This document shows positions 1 through 8,719 of a stretch of 64,000 nt of DNA, piece after piece. The DNA comes from an uncultured Acidobacteriota bacterium (GTDB lineage Bacteria > Acidobacteriota > Blastocatellia > Pyrinomonadales > Pyrinomonadaceae): contig CALMAH010000012.1 of assembly GCA_937859595.1 (NCBI GenBank), positions 16,946-80,945 of the forward strand, given 5' to 3'. The notes beneath the pieces were generated by a model, which saw only the letters and a program-made list of their open reading frames with translations, was not told the DNA's origin and did not search any database. Each line of letters starts with the position of its first letter. The stretch's first letter is position 1. The position numbers and the translations under genes were made by a program.

Positions 1-1
1 C

Positions 2-1657
2 GTTGCGCGATCAGGCACGGAGGCAATGGAGAAGCTAGGTCAGATGTCTTTCGATATTGTGCTGAGCGATATCGATCTGGGCGATATGAATGGTATCGAC
101 CTCGTGCCGCTGATCCTCGACACGTCTCCTGATGCATCGGTTCTTATGATCTCGGGGAACCAGACCATAGACCATGCGATCGAGGCGATGAGGTCAGGAG
201 CCTTCGACTATATCAAAAAACCGTTCGATATCGATATGGTCGAGATCGCGGTCCAGAAAGCCCACGATCACCATCAGCTCCGGATCGCCAAGCGCAGGCA
301 CGAAACAGAGTTGGAAAGGCTTGTCCAGGAGAGGACCGACCAGCTCCAGTTTCTCTCATATCATGATGCGGTAACCGGCCTCCCAAATCGCATGCTCCTA
401 AACGACCGTCTTGCCCAGGCTCTGATCTCTGAAAGACGCGGCGGTGGAGTTGGCCTGATCTATGTTGCCCTCGACAAGCTGAAGAAAGTGCAGGACACAC
501 TTGGACATACCGTTACGAACACGATATTGAAGACCACCGCCGAACGCCTGGAGACGGTGTTCGGCGACCACGCAACTATCTCTAGGATCGACAGTGACGA
601 ATTTGCGCTGCTATTGCCGAAGTTGCGATCGGAGCAGGACGTTATCAAGGCTGTGAGTTCGATCAGCGAGAACATCAGAGATCCGTTCATCATTGGCGAA
701 CACGAACTGTATCTCACGGCTAGCATTGGAGTTAGCATGTTTCCTTCGGACGGACGAGACCCGGAGACCCTGTCGAAGAAATCGGGTGCCGCACTCCTTA
801 GAGCGCGGGAAAACGGCGGTGATAACTGGCAGTATTACACTCCGGGCATGAACAGCTCGGCCATGAAGCGATTTGCGATAGAAGGCGGAATTCGCAGAGC
901 CCTCGAACGGGATGAGTTCACCGTTCTTTACCAACCAAAGGTCAATGCTGCTAATGGAAAAATAACGGGAGTCGAAGCACTTGTTCGATGGGAGCACCCT
1001 GAACTTGGTTTTCTCCAGCCTGACGAGTTCATACCAGCAGCGGAGGATTCCGGAAGTGTGGTTCCATTGGGCGCGTGGGTCCTTAGGAAGGCATGTTCGG
1101 ATGTAAGAGACCTCAATGATCTCGGAATTCCGATCGGTGTTGCGGTGAATTTTTCACTTAAGCAGCTCCAATCTGCCGGAGTCGTGGACGAGATCATGGA
1201 AATATTGTCCGACACCGGCCTTGACGCAACGCTCCTCAATCTAGAGATAACGGAAAGTTCGATAATGAATGACCTTGAATCAGCGATCGAGACCCTTGGG
1301 GCATTGAAAGCGCTGGGCGTATCGATCTCGCTTGATGACTTTGGAACCGGATACTCATCATTCGGCCATTTGAAACGTCTTCCGATCGACGTTTTGAAGA
1401 TCGATAAGTCGTTCGTTCAAGACGTTACCTCTGACGCCGACGGGGCGGCGCTTGTAATGGCAATGATCTCCTTAGCCCAAAATCTTCGATTGAAGGTGGT
1501 CGCTGAAGGCGTCGAAACAAAGGAGCAGCTTAGCTTCCTGAACCTCTTAAGGTGTGACGAGTACCAAGGATACTTTTTTAGCCAACCCGTAGATGTAGAT
1601 AGTCTGAAGAACCTGATCGCACTAAACTCGAAAAATGGCACATCGTTGGGTAAATAA
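2..1657 (+). CDS. Response regulator with REC, degenerate GGDEF and EAL domains (5' partial)
   Basis: Likely a two-component-controlled cyclic-di-GMP phosphodiesterase. The reading frame is open to the window edge, and the codons before the first ATG (26) continue a receiver-like sequence (VARSGTEA), so the true start and the first acidic residues lie outside. The partial receiver keeps the phosphoacceptor Asp (VLSDIDLGD) and the Lys of DYIKKPF. A short charged helix (about residues 85-115) leads to a GGDEF domain whose signature reads DSDEF, so cyclase activity is unlikely. The EAL domain (about 290-535) keeps GVEALVRWEHP and DDFGTGYSS, as in active phosphodiesterases. It is followed by the sigma-54 RNA gene on the same strand; I see no clear terminator between them. 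Confidence 0.9.
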   Translation, partial: VARSGTEAMEKLGQMSFDIVLSDIDLGDMNGIDLVPLILDTSPDASVLMISGNQTIDHAIEAMRSGAFDYIKKPFDIDMVEIAVQKAHDHHQLRIAKRRHETELERLVQERTDQLQFLSYHDAVTGLPNRMLLNDRLAQALISERRGGGVGLIYVALDKLKKVQDTLGHTVTNTILKTTAERLETVFGDHATISRIDSDEFALLLPKLRSEQDVIKAVSSISENIRDPFIIGEHELYLTASIGVSMFPSDGRDPETLSKKSGAALLRARENGGDNWQYYTPGMNSSAMKRFAIEGGIRRALERDEFTVLYQPKVNAANGKITGVEALVRWEHPELGFLQPDEFIPAAEDSGSVVPLGAWVLRKACSDVRDLNDLGIPIGVAVNFSLKQLQSAGVVDEIMEILSDTGLDATLLNLEITESSIMNDLESAIETLGALKALGVSISLDDFGTGYSSFGHLKRLPIDVLKIDKSFVQDVTSDADGAALVMAMISLAQNLRLKVVAEGVETKEQLSFLNLLRCDEYQGYFFSQPVDVDSLKNLIALNSKNGTSLGK

Positions 1658-1807
1658 TCCCCAGATGTCCATGTTTCCGGTCGGATTTTCCTCCCCTTTT
1701 CCGCTTTTGAAAGGTTGAATGTAGATCTCGGCAGGTCAGGTTGCAGCTTGCAACTGTAAGTCCTATTTATTCAATGGCATAGCTAAACATTCTCGAGTTG
1801 CCTGAGT

Positions 1808-1824
1808 TTGGCACAGGCATTGCA
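1808..1824 (+). promoter_or_regulatory. Sigma-54 promoter (-24/-12)
   Basis: TTGGCAC (1808-1814), five bases, then TTGCA (1820-1824). The invariant GG (1810-1811) and GC (1822-1823) are separated by exactly ten bases, as sigma-54 requires. Transcription is expected about 12 bases after the GC, near 1835, immediately before the first hairpin of the RNA described next. No ORF with a plausible start follows, so the promoter appears to drive a non-coding transcript. Confidence 0.8.
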
Positions 1825-1834
1825 CTAATATACG

Positions 1835-2168
1835 GCGGATACAGCCTCCCACGTATCCAGAGCGAAACCCGCGAGACATCGCAGTTTTGCGACCGGCAAA
1901 GGCATTTACCTCTCCCACGGTTAATGCCGGCCAGGTGGAAGCGGTTACATAAACTCAGCCTTTTTTTCCTCTCACATGTTGGCTGATCTCCCACGACTCT
2001 TCCTACCGACTCATTTCGAACCGTTGGGATCAGACAGATGCTCTCCCTCCCATGCTGCGAAGTGAACTTCTTTAGTGATCAGGATGTAAGGTGCCGAGAC
2101 GATTACATCCATCTACATCGATACTCCTCCTCTACTTAAGAATGCTGCTCCCACAGCATTCTTTTTTT
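1835..2168 (+). ncRNA. Putative sigma-54-dependent sRNA with repeated CUCCCAC loops
   Basis: A free-standing RNA gene of about 330 nt bounded by a sigma-54 promoter and an intrinsic terminator. CTCCCA occurs five times (1846, 1912, 1988, 2047, 2148); four copies continue as CTCCCAC. Three sit at the 3' side of hairpin loops. Hairpin 1 is GGATAC/GTATCC (1837-1842/1853-1858) with a 10-nt loop. Hairpin 2 is GGCATT-T-ACC / GGT-T-AATGCC (1901-1910/1919-1928) with loop TCTCCCAC. Hairpin 3 is the terminator, with loop GCTCCCAC. A further stem, TCGCA-GTTT-TGCGA, lies at 1879-1892. C-rich loops of this kind in other bacteria pair with Shine-Dalgarno regions, so translational control in trans is a reasonable inference. 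I do not recognise the family. Confidence 0.7.
2138..2168 (+). terminator. Rho-independent terminator of the sRNA
   Basis: Perfect 9-bp stem AAGAATGCT/AGCATTCTT (2138-2146/2155-2163) with the 8-base loop GCTCCCAC, followed by a T run. The loop itself carries the repeated CTCCCAC motif. The opposite strand lacks a T run after the stem, which fixes the direction as plus. Confidence 0.88.
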
Positions 2169-2180
2169 CTTCAAATCAAA

Positions 2181-2211
2181 AGCCTTCCCGAACTTCGAAG
2201 TCCGGGAAGGC
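2181..2211 (-). terminator. Rho-independent terminator of the receiver gene
   Basis: Inverted repeat GCCTTCCCG/CGGGAAGGC (2182-2190/2203-2211). Read on the minus strand it is followed by TTTTGATTT, and it lies just past the stop of the receiver gene ending at 2237. Confidence 0.75.
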
Positions 2212-2236
2212 AAGATGAAAGCGGAATCGTCCTTTA

Positions 2237-2959
2237 TTACATCACAAACTCAAAGTTCTTCGTCCTCTGATCAGGTGTTATGGGTACATTCGCACTCATT
2301 CTGACCGGGCTAAGGGTATTTTCAAGGCCTTTTTCCGTCTCGATGCTGTCGAGAGCCTTGGTCTGCTCGTCGAGGAGATCTGCGAGCGAGGCAATGACGC
2401 TGGCCTCGGTCGATCCCGAAAGGCTCGGGATCGCAACCGTTGTGTCGAGCGAGAATCCATGGGAAGTACCGTCGAAACGTTCCTGGCGCATTACGCTGCG
2501 AAATATCTCAGCTATCTGCGTTTGGCGGGACCTTAGTATCTGAAACTTGATATGCTGCTCAAGTTCCTGCTTCTTTCGGGCAACCAACCAATCGATCTTT
2601 GCGGCAATTATCTCCACGCTGCTGGTCTCCGGCAGACAATCGTCAGCACCACAGCTCAATGCAGCTGCAATTGATTCTCTGTTGTGGAACGACTTCGTGA
2701 AGAATATGAAACCGGCGTCAGAAGTCTTAAGGTCTGCCTTCAATTCTCTGCAGACGTTCAACCCCTTCAGGTCGTATAACCCCAGATCACAAAGTATCGC
2801 GTCCGGGCGCTCTATCTTTGCGGCCCTTATGCCGGCAGCGCCGCCAAGTGCAAACATCACCTCATATCCATGCTCGTCCAATCTTTTTGCGATATCGCCA
2901 ACCTTTTCAAAATTATCCCCGATAAATAGTATTTTGGATCTTTGTTTGTTGTACATCAT
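2237..2959 (-). CDS. Receiver-domain protein with degenerate active site
   Basis: An N-terminal receiver domain followed by about 110 residues I do not recognise. The frame is open to an ATG at 3109, but receiver homology begins only at the ATG pair 2959/2956 (MMYNKQRSKILFIGDN), and the extra 50 residues look non-coding, so 2959 is chosen. The phosphoacceptor is present (AILCDLGLYD) and the switch Thr is kept (FFTKSF). The conserved Lys of the usual KP motif is replaced (GADDCLPETS), so phosphorylation or signalling may be altered. The C-terminal part has no visible DNA-binding or enzymatic motif. It is transcribed in the same direction as the NtrC-type regulator upstream and may share its signal pathway. 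Confidence 0.75.
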   Translation of the reverse strand: MMYNKQRSKILFIGDNFEKVGDIAKRLDEHGYEVMFALGGAAGIRAAKIERPDAILCDLGLYDLKGLNVCRELKADLKTSDAGFIFFTKSFHNRESIAAALSCGADDCLPETSSVEIIAAKIDWLVARKKQELEQHIKFQILRSRQTQIAEIFRSVMRQERFDGTSHGFSLDTTVAIPSLSGSTEASVIASLADLLDEQTKALDSIETEKGLENTLSPVRMSANVPITPDQRTKNFEFVM

Positions 2960-3189
2960 TTGTTCGCAACCGGAACTAGGGTTTTGATCTGCTCCCCAGT
3001 GGAAGAAGAATTGGTCCGGTGCTAACTTTCTCCACAGCAAATGATGTGCCGAAGGTGCCAACCCCCTGTACACAGGGTTTGTCCATTGATTTGGCCTGTA
3101 AAGTTTCATAAAATGCCGAGCGGAGGGTGGATCTTGCCGGGAGCTTTGCGGCAGAATGGGAGTTTTTCCTACCTTTGACGATGAGTCAA

Positions 3190-4572
3190 CTAGGAGTCGG
3201 TGGGCCGACCAACGAGCCTGGCAAGTGTTTTTCGGTCTATCTGCAATATTCTGGCGGCGGCCTGCTTATTTCCGCCCGTACTCTCCAATACCTTGCGGGC
3301 GTACGCACTTTGCATTTCACTCATGGTCACAAACGTCTCCTCACCGGACTGCTGTCCGGGAACAGCCGCCTCGGCCCGTCCGGTCTCTTCGCTTTTGTTT
3401 AGCACCCGGATGGGAAGATGGTCCATATAGATTATGTCGTCGGCGAACGAGATCGCATGCAGAACTGCATTTTCCAACTCGCGGACATTTCCGGGCCATG
3501 AATATGATTGCAATGCACGCATTGCGGAATTCGAAAACCGAACCGGAGGTGCACCGCCTCTATCTACCTGCCGGGCAAAGTGATCGGCAAGTAAAGGAAT
3601 GTCCTCAAGCCGCTCTCGTAGAGGCGGAAGATGAATGGTCACGGCGTTCAAACGGTACATCAGGTCTTTTCGGAAACGTCCTTCAGCGACCTCCGCTTCA
3701 ATGTCGCGATTGGTTGCGGCGATCACACGTGCATTCACCCTTTGGGTCTTGTTCGAGCCCACACGCCTAATTTCGCCCTGCTGAAGCGTACGAAGGAGTT
3801 TTACCTGGAAGAGCGGATCTGTTTCTGTAATCTCATCGAGGAAAATTGTGCCCCCGTCGGCCTGTTCCCAAAGGCCTACGCGGTCAGTATTCGCTCCGGT
3901 AAACGATCCTTTCAGATGTCCGAAAAGTTCAGATTCGATCAGATCCAAGGGTATCGCACCGCAATTTACCGCGACGAACGCCTTATCTGCTCGCGGGCTC
4001 CGGCTGTGTATGGCGGAGGCGACGATCTCTTTCCCCGTGCCGGACTCTCCGGTGATCAAAACAGGGAGATCGGTCCCCGCCACACGGCCTACCATTTTCA
4101 AACACTCGACAAATCTTGGACTTCGTCCTATCAGCGGTATGTCAGACACATATCCGGGTTTTGGATCTTGTGCCGAGCTACCTGAGCGATGGGTACGCAG
4201 CGCCAGTTGATCTTTGACAACATTCGAGATGTTAACGATGTCATCAACGGTGAACGGCTTTACAAGGTAGTCAAATGCGCCGATCGCCGTTGCATCAAGG
4301 GCACCGGCAGCAGACCCCTGGCCGGTCATAAGAACAAATCTCGCGTTGGGTTGAACTTCGGCAAACCGTTTCAGTACTTCATAGCCATCTGTGTCGCCCA
4401 TGACAACGTCACAGAACACCATTGAGAACTGATATTGGGCCATTTGCGAGATCGCCTCTTCAGCGGATGTGGACCGGATCACCATCCAACCCTCATTCAT
4501 GAGAATGCTTGCTACGAGTTCCCGTACCTGAGGTTCATCATCGACGACTAATGCGAGAGTGGGATCAGCCAT
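3190..4572 (-). CDS. NtrC-family sigma-54-dependent response regulator
   Basis: A bacterial enhancer-binding protein that remodels RNA polymerase-sigma-54. The receiver (residues 1-120) has the acidic pair (VVDDE), phosphoacceptor (VFCDVVMGD) and Lys (FDYLVKPF). The AAA+ domain (about 145-375) has Walker A GESGTGKE, the sigma-54 contact loop as GSFTGA (usual form GAFTGA), Walker B GGTIFLDE and the arginine-finger region FRKDLMYRLN. The C-terminal Fis-type helix-turn-helix (about 425-460) includes GGNKQAAARILQIDRKTL. The chosen ATG at 4572 sits directly before the receiver; a longer TTG start at 4608 is less likely. It is the only sigma-54 activator in the window and lies about 1 kb from the sigma-54-driven RNA gene. 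Confidence 0.93.
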   Translation of the reverse strand: MADPTLALVVDDEPQVRELVASILMNEGWMVIRSTSAEEAISQMAQYQFSMVFCDVVMGDTDGYEVLKRFAEVQPNARFVLMTGQGSAAGALDATAIGAFDYLVKPFTVDDIVNISNVVKDQLALRTHRSGSSAQDPKPGYVSDIPLIGRSPRFVECLKMVGRVAGTDLPVLITGESGTGKEIVASAIHSRSPRADKAFVAVNCGAIPLDLIESELFGHLKGSFTGANTDRVGLWEQADGGTIFLDEITETDPLFQVKLLRTLQQGEIRRVGSNKTQRVNARVIAATNRDIEAEVAEGRFRKDLMYRLNAVTIHLPPLRERLEDIPLLADHFARQVDRGGAPPVRFSNSAMRALQSYSWPGNVRELENAVLHAISFADDIIYMDHLPIRVLNKSEETGRAEAAVPGQQSGEETFVTMSEMQSAYARKVLESTGGNKQAAARILQIDRKTLARLVGRPTDS

Positions 4573-4643
4573 TTGCGAATAATACACGAACTTTGCCGAC
4601 GGAGGCAACTTACTTCCGAGATAGAAACACTGCGAAAAAGGTA

Positions 4644-4671
4644 TTGACTAATCCAAATTTAAGTTTAGAAT
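4644..4671 (+). promoter_or_regulatory. Sigma-70-type promoter for the sensor-kinase locus
   Basis: TTGACT (4644-4649), a 16-base spacer, then TAGAAT (4666-4671). The next plus-strand gene starts at 5134, so the transcript would have a leader of about 450 bases. Confidence 0.5.
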
Positions 4672-4677
4672 ACACGT

Positions 4678-5133
4678 AGCATTTTTTTGCGGCCAGACTA
4701 TAGTAAATAGGGTTATTCGTGGAGTGATGTGTTTCCCGCAACTCAGTTGCTCATCGTATACGGAAATTTGGATCCTGTCTGATCGCTTTCCTTGGTTTCC
4801 TGCGAATCAAGGGTCATTGCTTGGTCCTAAGTGACTTGCAAGCTTCGTTGCCTTCCAAAAATGCTTCCACGATAACCGATCTACGGGACGACCGCACTGT
4901 CCCGCCTTATTTCCTTTTGATCATTTGATGTGGTGGATCACTGATCGCCACTTCATTTCCTGTTCCTGATCTGGTATGAGGTTTTCCCACACCAGAGCGA
5001 TTCAGAATCGAGGGCGACCACAAGGCCCTGCCCTAGCAGTGCGGGTTATTTGTGTCACTACGCGAAGAGCCGAAATCGTTGGATCTGAGCCTGTCTTTGT
5101 TCCCTGCTTGTTCGGTATCGGAGGTGTTCCGAC
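4678..5133 (+). other. Long structured leader / intergenic region before the sensor kinase
   Basis: No convincing ORF in about 450 bases, but several hairpins can be drawn. They include CGGGAC/GTCCCG (about 4884-4904), GTGG-GATC/GATC-CCAC (about 4930-4952), CTGGT/ACCAG (about 4970-4995), the palindrome CGATTC-A-GAATCG (about 4999-5011) and AGGGC/GCCCT (about 5011-5029). The Shine-Dalgarno GGAGGT before the ATG at 5134 lies within TCGGA-GGTGT-TCCGA, which could hide it. No T-tract terminator is evident and no riboswitch class was recognised. It could be a regulatory 5' UTR or contain a separate small RNA. Confidence 0.35.
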
Positions 5134-6018
5134 ATGAAGACACCGTTTTTGTACAGGCCGACGAATTATCTCGATAGACTGCCCGAACTGTTCGGGGCCA
5201 TTGCGATCGCGGCGGGTATCGCAGTGCTATTGGTTTGGATCTACGATCAATGGCTGCTTATGGTGCCGGTGGTGGGATCTCGTGCGATGGAGCCGTCGGC
5301 GGCCGTCGCCTTTGTTTTGCTGGGGGTGAATTTTGTTCTTGTCCGGGGCGAGCGCTCGGCTTGGGGCAGAACCGCATTCGTTGTGGTCTCCTGCGTGAAC
5401 GTTGCCGTCGCTCTGGCTATTCTGCTTCGTTACACAACCGGTTTTGGGATCGAGCTGAACGCTGCGCTTTTTCCAGAGAAGGTTATCCGGGAGTTTGGTC
5501 CCGCCGATGTATATACTTCGCCGCAGACCGCCCTACTCTTTTTTCTTGTCGGCGCCTCTCTTCTTCTTCTCCGTTTTCGGATCAAGCCGATCGCCTGGAC
5601 GAGTCAGCTTTTGGGATCGGCCGCTTTAATAGTGTCGCTTGCTTTGGCGATAAGCGACCTTTTCAAATTAACGATCACAGACCTCGGACAAAATAACACT
5701 CGGACCCCTTTTGCCAGTGCTGCCTTGTTCGCGATCTTGTCCTTCGGCGCGTTGTTGGCACATCGGGAAAATGGGATGCTGAGCATCTTCTGGAGTGAAT
5801 CGGCCGGCGGTGAACTCACGAGAAGGATATTGCCGTTTGTCGTACTTTTTCCGATCTTGGTGGGCTGGCTGCGTCTCGTCGGCGAGTGGCGTGGATTCTA
5901 TTCTTCGGAATTCGGTGTCGTGATATTTACTGCGGCAACGATATTCGGATTTTCGTTCACAGTCTGGCTTACTGCCCGATCGCTAGATAGATCGGACCTC
6001 GAACGCCGCCAGGCATAG
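5134..6018 (+). CDS. N-terminal membrane half of a sensor histidine kinase, ending at an in-frame TAG
   Basis: 294 residues with about eight hydrophobic helices, beginning around AAGIAVLLVWIYDQW and ending with a helix before LDRSDLERRQA. This resembles the membrane sensor module at the N terminus of many multi-PAS kinases. The frame ends at TAG (6016-6018). The very next codons, in the same frame, continue the expected linker ([20 protein letters not shown]) and a PAS domain, so this is the front part of one gene with the following entry. GAG to TAG is the simplest one-base explanation. The ATG at 5134 has a good GGAGGT Shine-Dalgarno about eight bases upstream. Confidence 0.8.
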   Translation: MKTPFLYRPTNYLDRLPELFGAIAIAAGIAVLLVWIYDQWLLMVPVVGSRAMEPSAAVAFVLLGVNFVLVRGERSAWGRTAFVVVSCVNVAVALAILLRYTTGFGIELNAALFPEKVIREFGPADVYTSPQTALLFFLVGASLLLLRFRIKPIAWTSQLLGSAALIVSLALAISDLFKLTITDLGQNNTRTPFASAALFAILSFGALLAHRENGMLSIFWSESAGGELTRRILPFVVLFPILVGWLRLVGEWRGFYSSEFGVVIFTAATIFGFSFTVWLTARSLDRSDLERRQA

Positions 6019-8265
6019 TCTGAACTGGCAGAATCTTCACAGGAATTAAAGAACATCAAACATGCCCTCGACGCTTCGTCAATTGTCGCGGTTACAGACC
6101 AGACCGGCTCGATAATTCTTGCTAACGATAAATTCTGTCAAATCTCGGGCTACAGCCGAGAAGAACTCATCGGCCGGGACCATCGTCTCATAAACAGCGG
6201 TCACCACCCGAAGGATTTCATCAAGGATCTGTGGAGGACGATCGGCCGCGGAGAGGTGTGGCACGGGGAGATCAAGAATCGTGCGAAGAACGGAACTTAC
6301 TACTGGGTGGACACAACAATAGTTCCCTTTATCAACAGAAACGGGAAGCCTTACCAATACGTCGCGATCAGAAACGACATTACTTCGCGAAAGAAATATG
6401 AAGAGAGCATAATTCGCGAAAAGAAGTTCAACGCCGATATATTGAGCGCACTTCCCGGTATCTTCTATTTGTTTAACGAACACGGCCGGTTCCTTCGCTG
6501 GAATGAGAACTTTGAGAACGTTTCCGGATATAGTGCTCTGGAAATATCCAAAATGTCGCCAACGGATTTTTTCAGGAGCAGCGAGAGGGATTACATCCGT
6601 TCACGTATCCAGCGCGTACTCGACGACGGCGAATCTGATGCCGAGGCCGACTTCCTGACCAAGGATGGGAACGGTATTCCTTATTATTTTACCGGCAAGC
6701 GAGTCGAATTGGACGGAGAGATATGCGTCACGGGCATGGGGATCGATGTTACGCAGAGGAAAGCGGCCGTGGACGCACTAAAAGATTCGGAAGAGCGATA
6801 CCGGATGCTGTTTGAGAACAACCCGTATCCGATGTGGGTCTATGACACTCAAACACTTGAATTTTTGGATGTTAACTCCGCGGCGATCAGAAAGTACGGG
6901 TACAGAGAAGACGAGTTTCTCTCGATGAAGATCACCGATATTCGACCGGCCGAGGATATCGAAATATTGACGAGAAACGTCAAGAATACTACATCCGCGC
7001 TTTCGCACGCCGGAATATGGCAACATAGGCTCAAGAATGAATCGATAATCCTCGCCGAAATAAGTTCCCACGAACTCACGTTCGATGGCCGAGATGCCCG
7101 CCTCGTGCTTGCGCACGACGTGACCGAAAGGGAGAAAGCCGCCGAAATGGTCAGAGAAAGCGAGGATCGATTAAGGACGATGTTCGACATCGCATCGGTC
7201 GGCATTGTCCAAATCGATGCAAGAGACGGCCGATTGATCCTGTTCAACCAAAAATACTGTGAGATCACAGGATATTCGTCCGAGGAATTGAAGGGCGTTG
7301 ACGTCTTCGACATCACACATGGAGACGACCGTGAGAATGACAGGGAGATGTTTCGCCGGGCGGAACGTGGTGATACGCCATTATATATAAATGAGAAAAG
7401 ATATGTCCGTAAAGACGGCGAGATCAGATGGGTAAGGGTGAACGCAAGTTTCATTCGCGACGGGGCCGGAAACGCTTTGAGAACGATGGCGGTGGTCGAG
7501 GACGTCACCGAGCGAAAGCTCGCCGAAAAAGCCATTAAGGAACTGAACGAGACCCTCGAACAGCGGATTCGCGAACGGACGATCGAGCTGGAGGCGGTAA
7601 ATCGCGAACTTGAGGCATTCTCCTATTCGGTCTCTCACGACTTGCGTGCCCCGCTTAGGTCGATCGACGGTTTCAGCCAGGCGATCCTCGAAGACTGCTA
7701 TGGCGATCTTGACGAAACCGGCAGAGATCATCTTGAAAGGATCAGGACAGCGAGTCGGCGAATGGGCCGCTTGATCGACGACCTTCTCAAGCTTGCCCGG
7801 GTAACCCGTTCGGAGGTTCGAAGAGAACTCGTCGACCTCTCGAAGCTGGCTGAGGACATTGTCCGCGCGTTTCGTGAGCAGGAACCCGACCGCGAGGTCA
7901 CAGTGGCTATAGACACTGATCTCAACGAGAAATGCGACGAGCGATTGGTGCAGATCGCACTGGAGAATCTGATCGGCAACGCCTGGAAGTTCACGTCGAA
8001 ACGCCCGGAAGCTGCGATCCGTTTCGGCGTCGTCCAGAATGGCCATAAAAAAGAGTATTTCGTCGGCGATAATGGAGCAGGTTTTGACATGGCATATGCC
8101 GATAAGTTGTTTGGTGCCTTTCAACGATTGCATCGTGCGGACGAATTTGAAGGGACCGGAATTGGACTGGCTACGGTTCAACGCATAGTGCGACTTCATG
8201 GCGGACAGATACGTGCGGAAAGCGAACCGGATGTGGGAACGACCTTCTATTTTTCACTTTCTTAA
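6019..8265 (+). CDS. C-terminal multi-PAS histidine kinase half, separated by the TAG
   Basis: In frame with the preceding membrane protein. It has a first PAS/PAC (6060-6420) followed by about three more PAS domains, each ending in a PAC-like motif ([23 protein letters not shown]). A coiled coil precedes the dimerisation domain, with H-box [12 protein letters not shown]-box [10 protein letters not shown] and ATP motifs DNGAGF and GTGIGLATV. All kinase motifs look intact. No ATG, GTG or TTG occurs between the TAG and GTG 6256, which lies inside the first PAS domain, so independent initiation would give a truncated sensor. Readthrough, a sequencing error or recent inactivation are the alternatives. 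A receiver gene follows after 13 bases. Confidence 0.8.
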   Translation, partial: SELAESSQELKNIKHALDASSIVAVTDQTGSIILANDKFCQISGYSREELIGRDHRLINSGHHPKDFIKDLWRTIGRGEVWHGEIKNRAKNGTYYWVDTTIVPFINRNGKPYQYVAIRNDITSRKKYEESIIREKKFNADILSALPGIFYLFNEHGRFLRWNENFENVSGYSALEISKMSPTDFFRSSERDYIRSRIQRVLDDGESDAEADFLTKDGNGIPYYFTGKRVELDGEICVTGMGIDVTQRKAAVDALKDSEERYRMLFENNPYPMWVYDTQTLEFLDVNSAAIRKYGYREDEFLSMKITDIRPAEDIEILTRNVKNTTSALSHAGIWQHRLKNESIILAEISSHELTFDGRDARLVLAHDVTEREKAAEMVRESEDRLRTMFDIASVGIVQIDARDGRLILFNQKYCEITGYSSEELKGVDVFDITHGDDRENDREMFRRAERGDTPLYINEKRYVRKDGEIRWVRVNASFIRDGAGNALRTMAVVEDVTERKLAEKAIKELNETLEQRIRERTIELEAVNRELEAFSYSVSHDLRAPLRSIDGFSQAILEDCYGDLDETGRDHLERIRTASRRMGRLIDDLLKLARVTRSEVRRELVDLSKLAEDIVRAFREQEPDREVTVAIDTDLNEKCDERLVQIALENLIGNAWKFTSKRPEAAIRFGVVQNGHKKEYFVGDNGAGFDMAYADKLFGAFQRLHRADEFEGTGIGLATVQRIVRLHGGQIRAESEPDVGTTFYFSLS

Positions 8266-8278
8266 GGGATAGGTATAA

Positions 8279-8719
8279 ATGGCAGACAAAACGATCCTCT
8301 TGGTTGAAGACAATCCTGATGATGTAACTCTTACGATCAGGGCATTTGAGAAAAATAACGTCGCGAATGAGGTTCAAGTGGCCCGAGACGGTGTTGAGGC
8401 TCTTGACTTTCTGTTCTCCAGGGGGAGTTTTGAGGGCGCGGAAAATCCGCTTCCGCATCTGATCCTTCTTGATCTAAAGCTGCCTCGTGTCAACGGACTC
8501 GAGGTGCTTAGAGAGATCCGGTCAAATAAACGAACGCGATATATTCCGGTCGTGGTTCTAACCTCGTCATCCGAAGAAGAAGATCTGGTGCGGAGCTACG
8601 ATCTGGGAGCAAATAGTTATGTGCAAAAACCGGTAGATTTCAATGAGTTCATTGAGGCCACCAGGCAGCTTGGACTTTTCTGGCTCGTATTGAACCGGAC
8701 ACCTCCGGTTGATCGATGA
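8279..8719 (+). CDS. Single-domain response regulator (Rcp1-like)
   Basis: 146 residues consisting only of a receiver: acidic pocket VEDNPDD, phosphoacceptor [13 protein letters not shown], switch [10 protein letters not shown], and Lys in [11 protein letters not shown]. The long beta3-alpha3 region and PDD signature match the Rcp1-type receivers that pair with phytochrome-like kinases, which fits its position 13 bases after a kinase with a [10 protein letters not shown]-box. It has no output domain, so it probably acts in a phosphorelay or by protein contact. Its stop codon overlaps the start of the next gene (ATGATGA), implying translational coupling with the hybrid kinase. Confidence 0.92.
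   Translation: MADKTILLVEDNPDDVTLTIRAFEKNNVANEVQVARDGVEALDFLFSRGSFEGAENPLPHLILLDLKLPRVNGLEVLREIRSNKRTRYIPVVVLTSSSEEEDLVRSYDLGANSYVQKPVDFNEFIEATRQLGLFWLVLNRTPPVDR

Noticed and set aside
1840..1960. c-di-GMP-I (GEMM) riboswitch near the GGDEF-EAL gene
   Set aside because: The conserved aptamer sequence and junction are not present, and the RNA ends in its own terminator rather than leading into a gene.
1961..1967. T7 tract as an early terminator inside the sRNA
   Set aside because: No GC-rich stem immediately precedes it, so full-length transcription to 2168 is preferred.
1767..1994. ORFs on both strands across the sRNA (62 and 75 residues)
   Set aside because: No family resemblance and no Shine-Dalgarno; the region is better explained by hairpins, a sigma-54 promoter and a terminator.
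1837..2168. CsrB-like RNA on the minus strand (GGA in loops, reading GTGGGAG)
   Set aside because: The promoter and the T-run terminator are on the plus strand; no promoter or T run supports minus-strand transcription.
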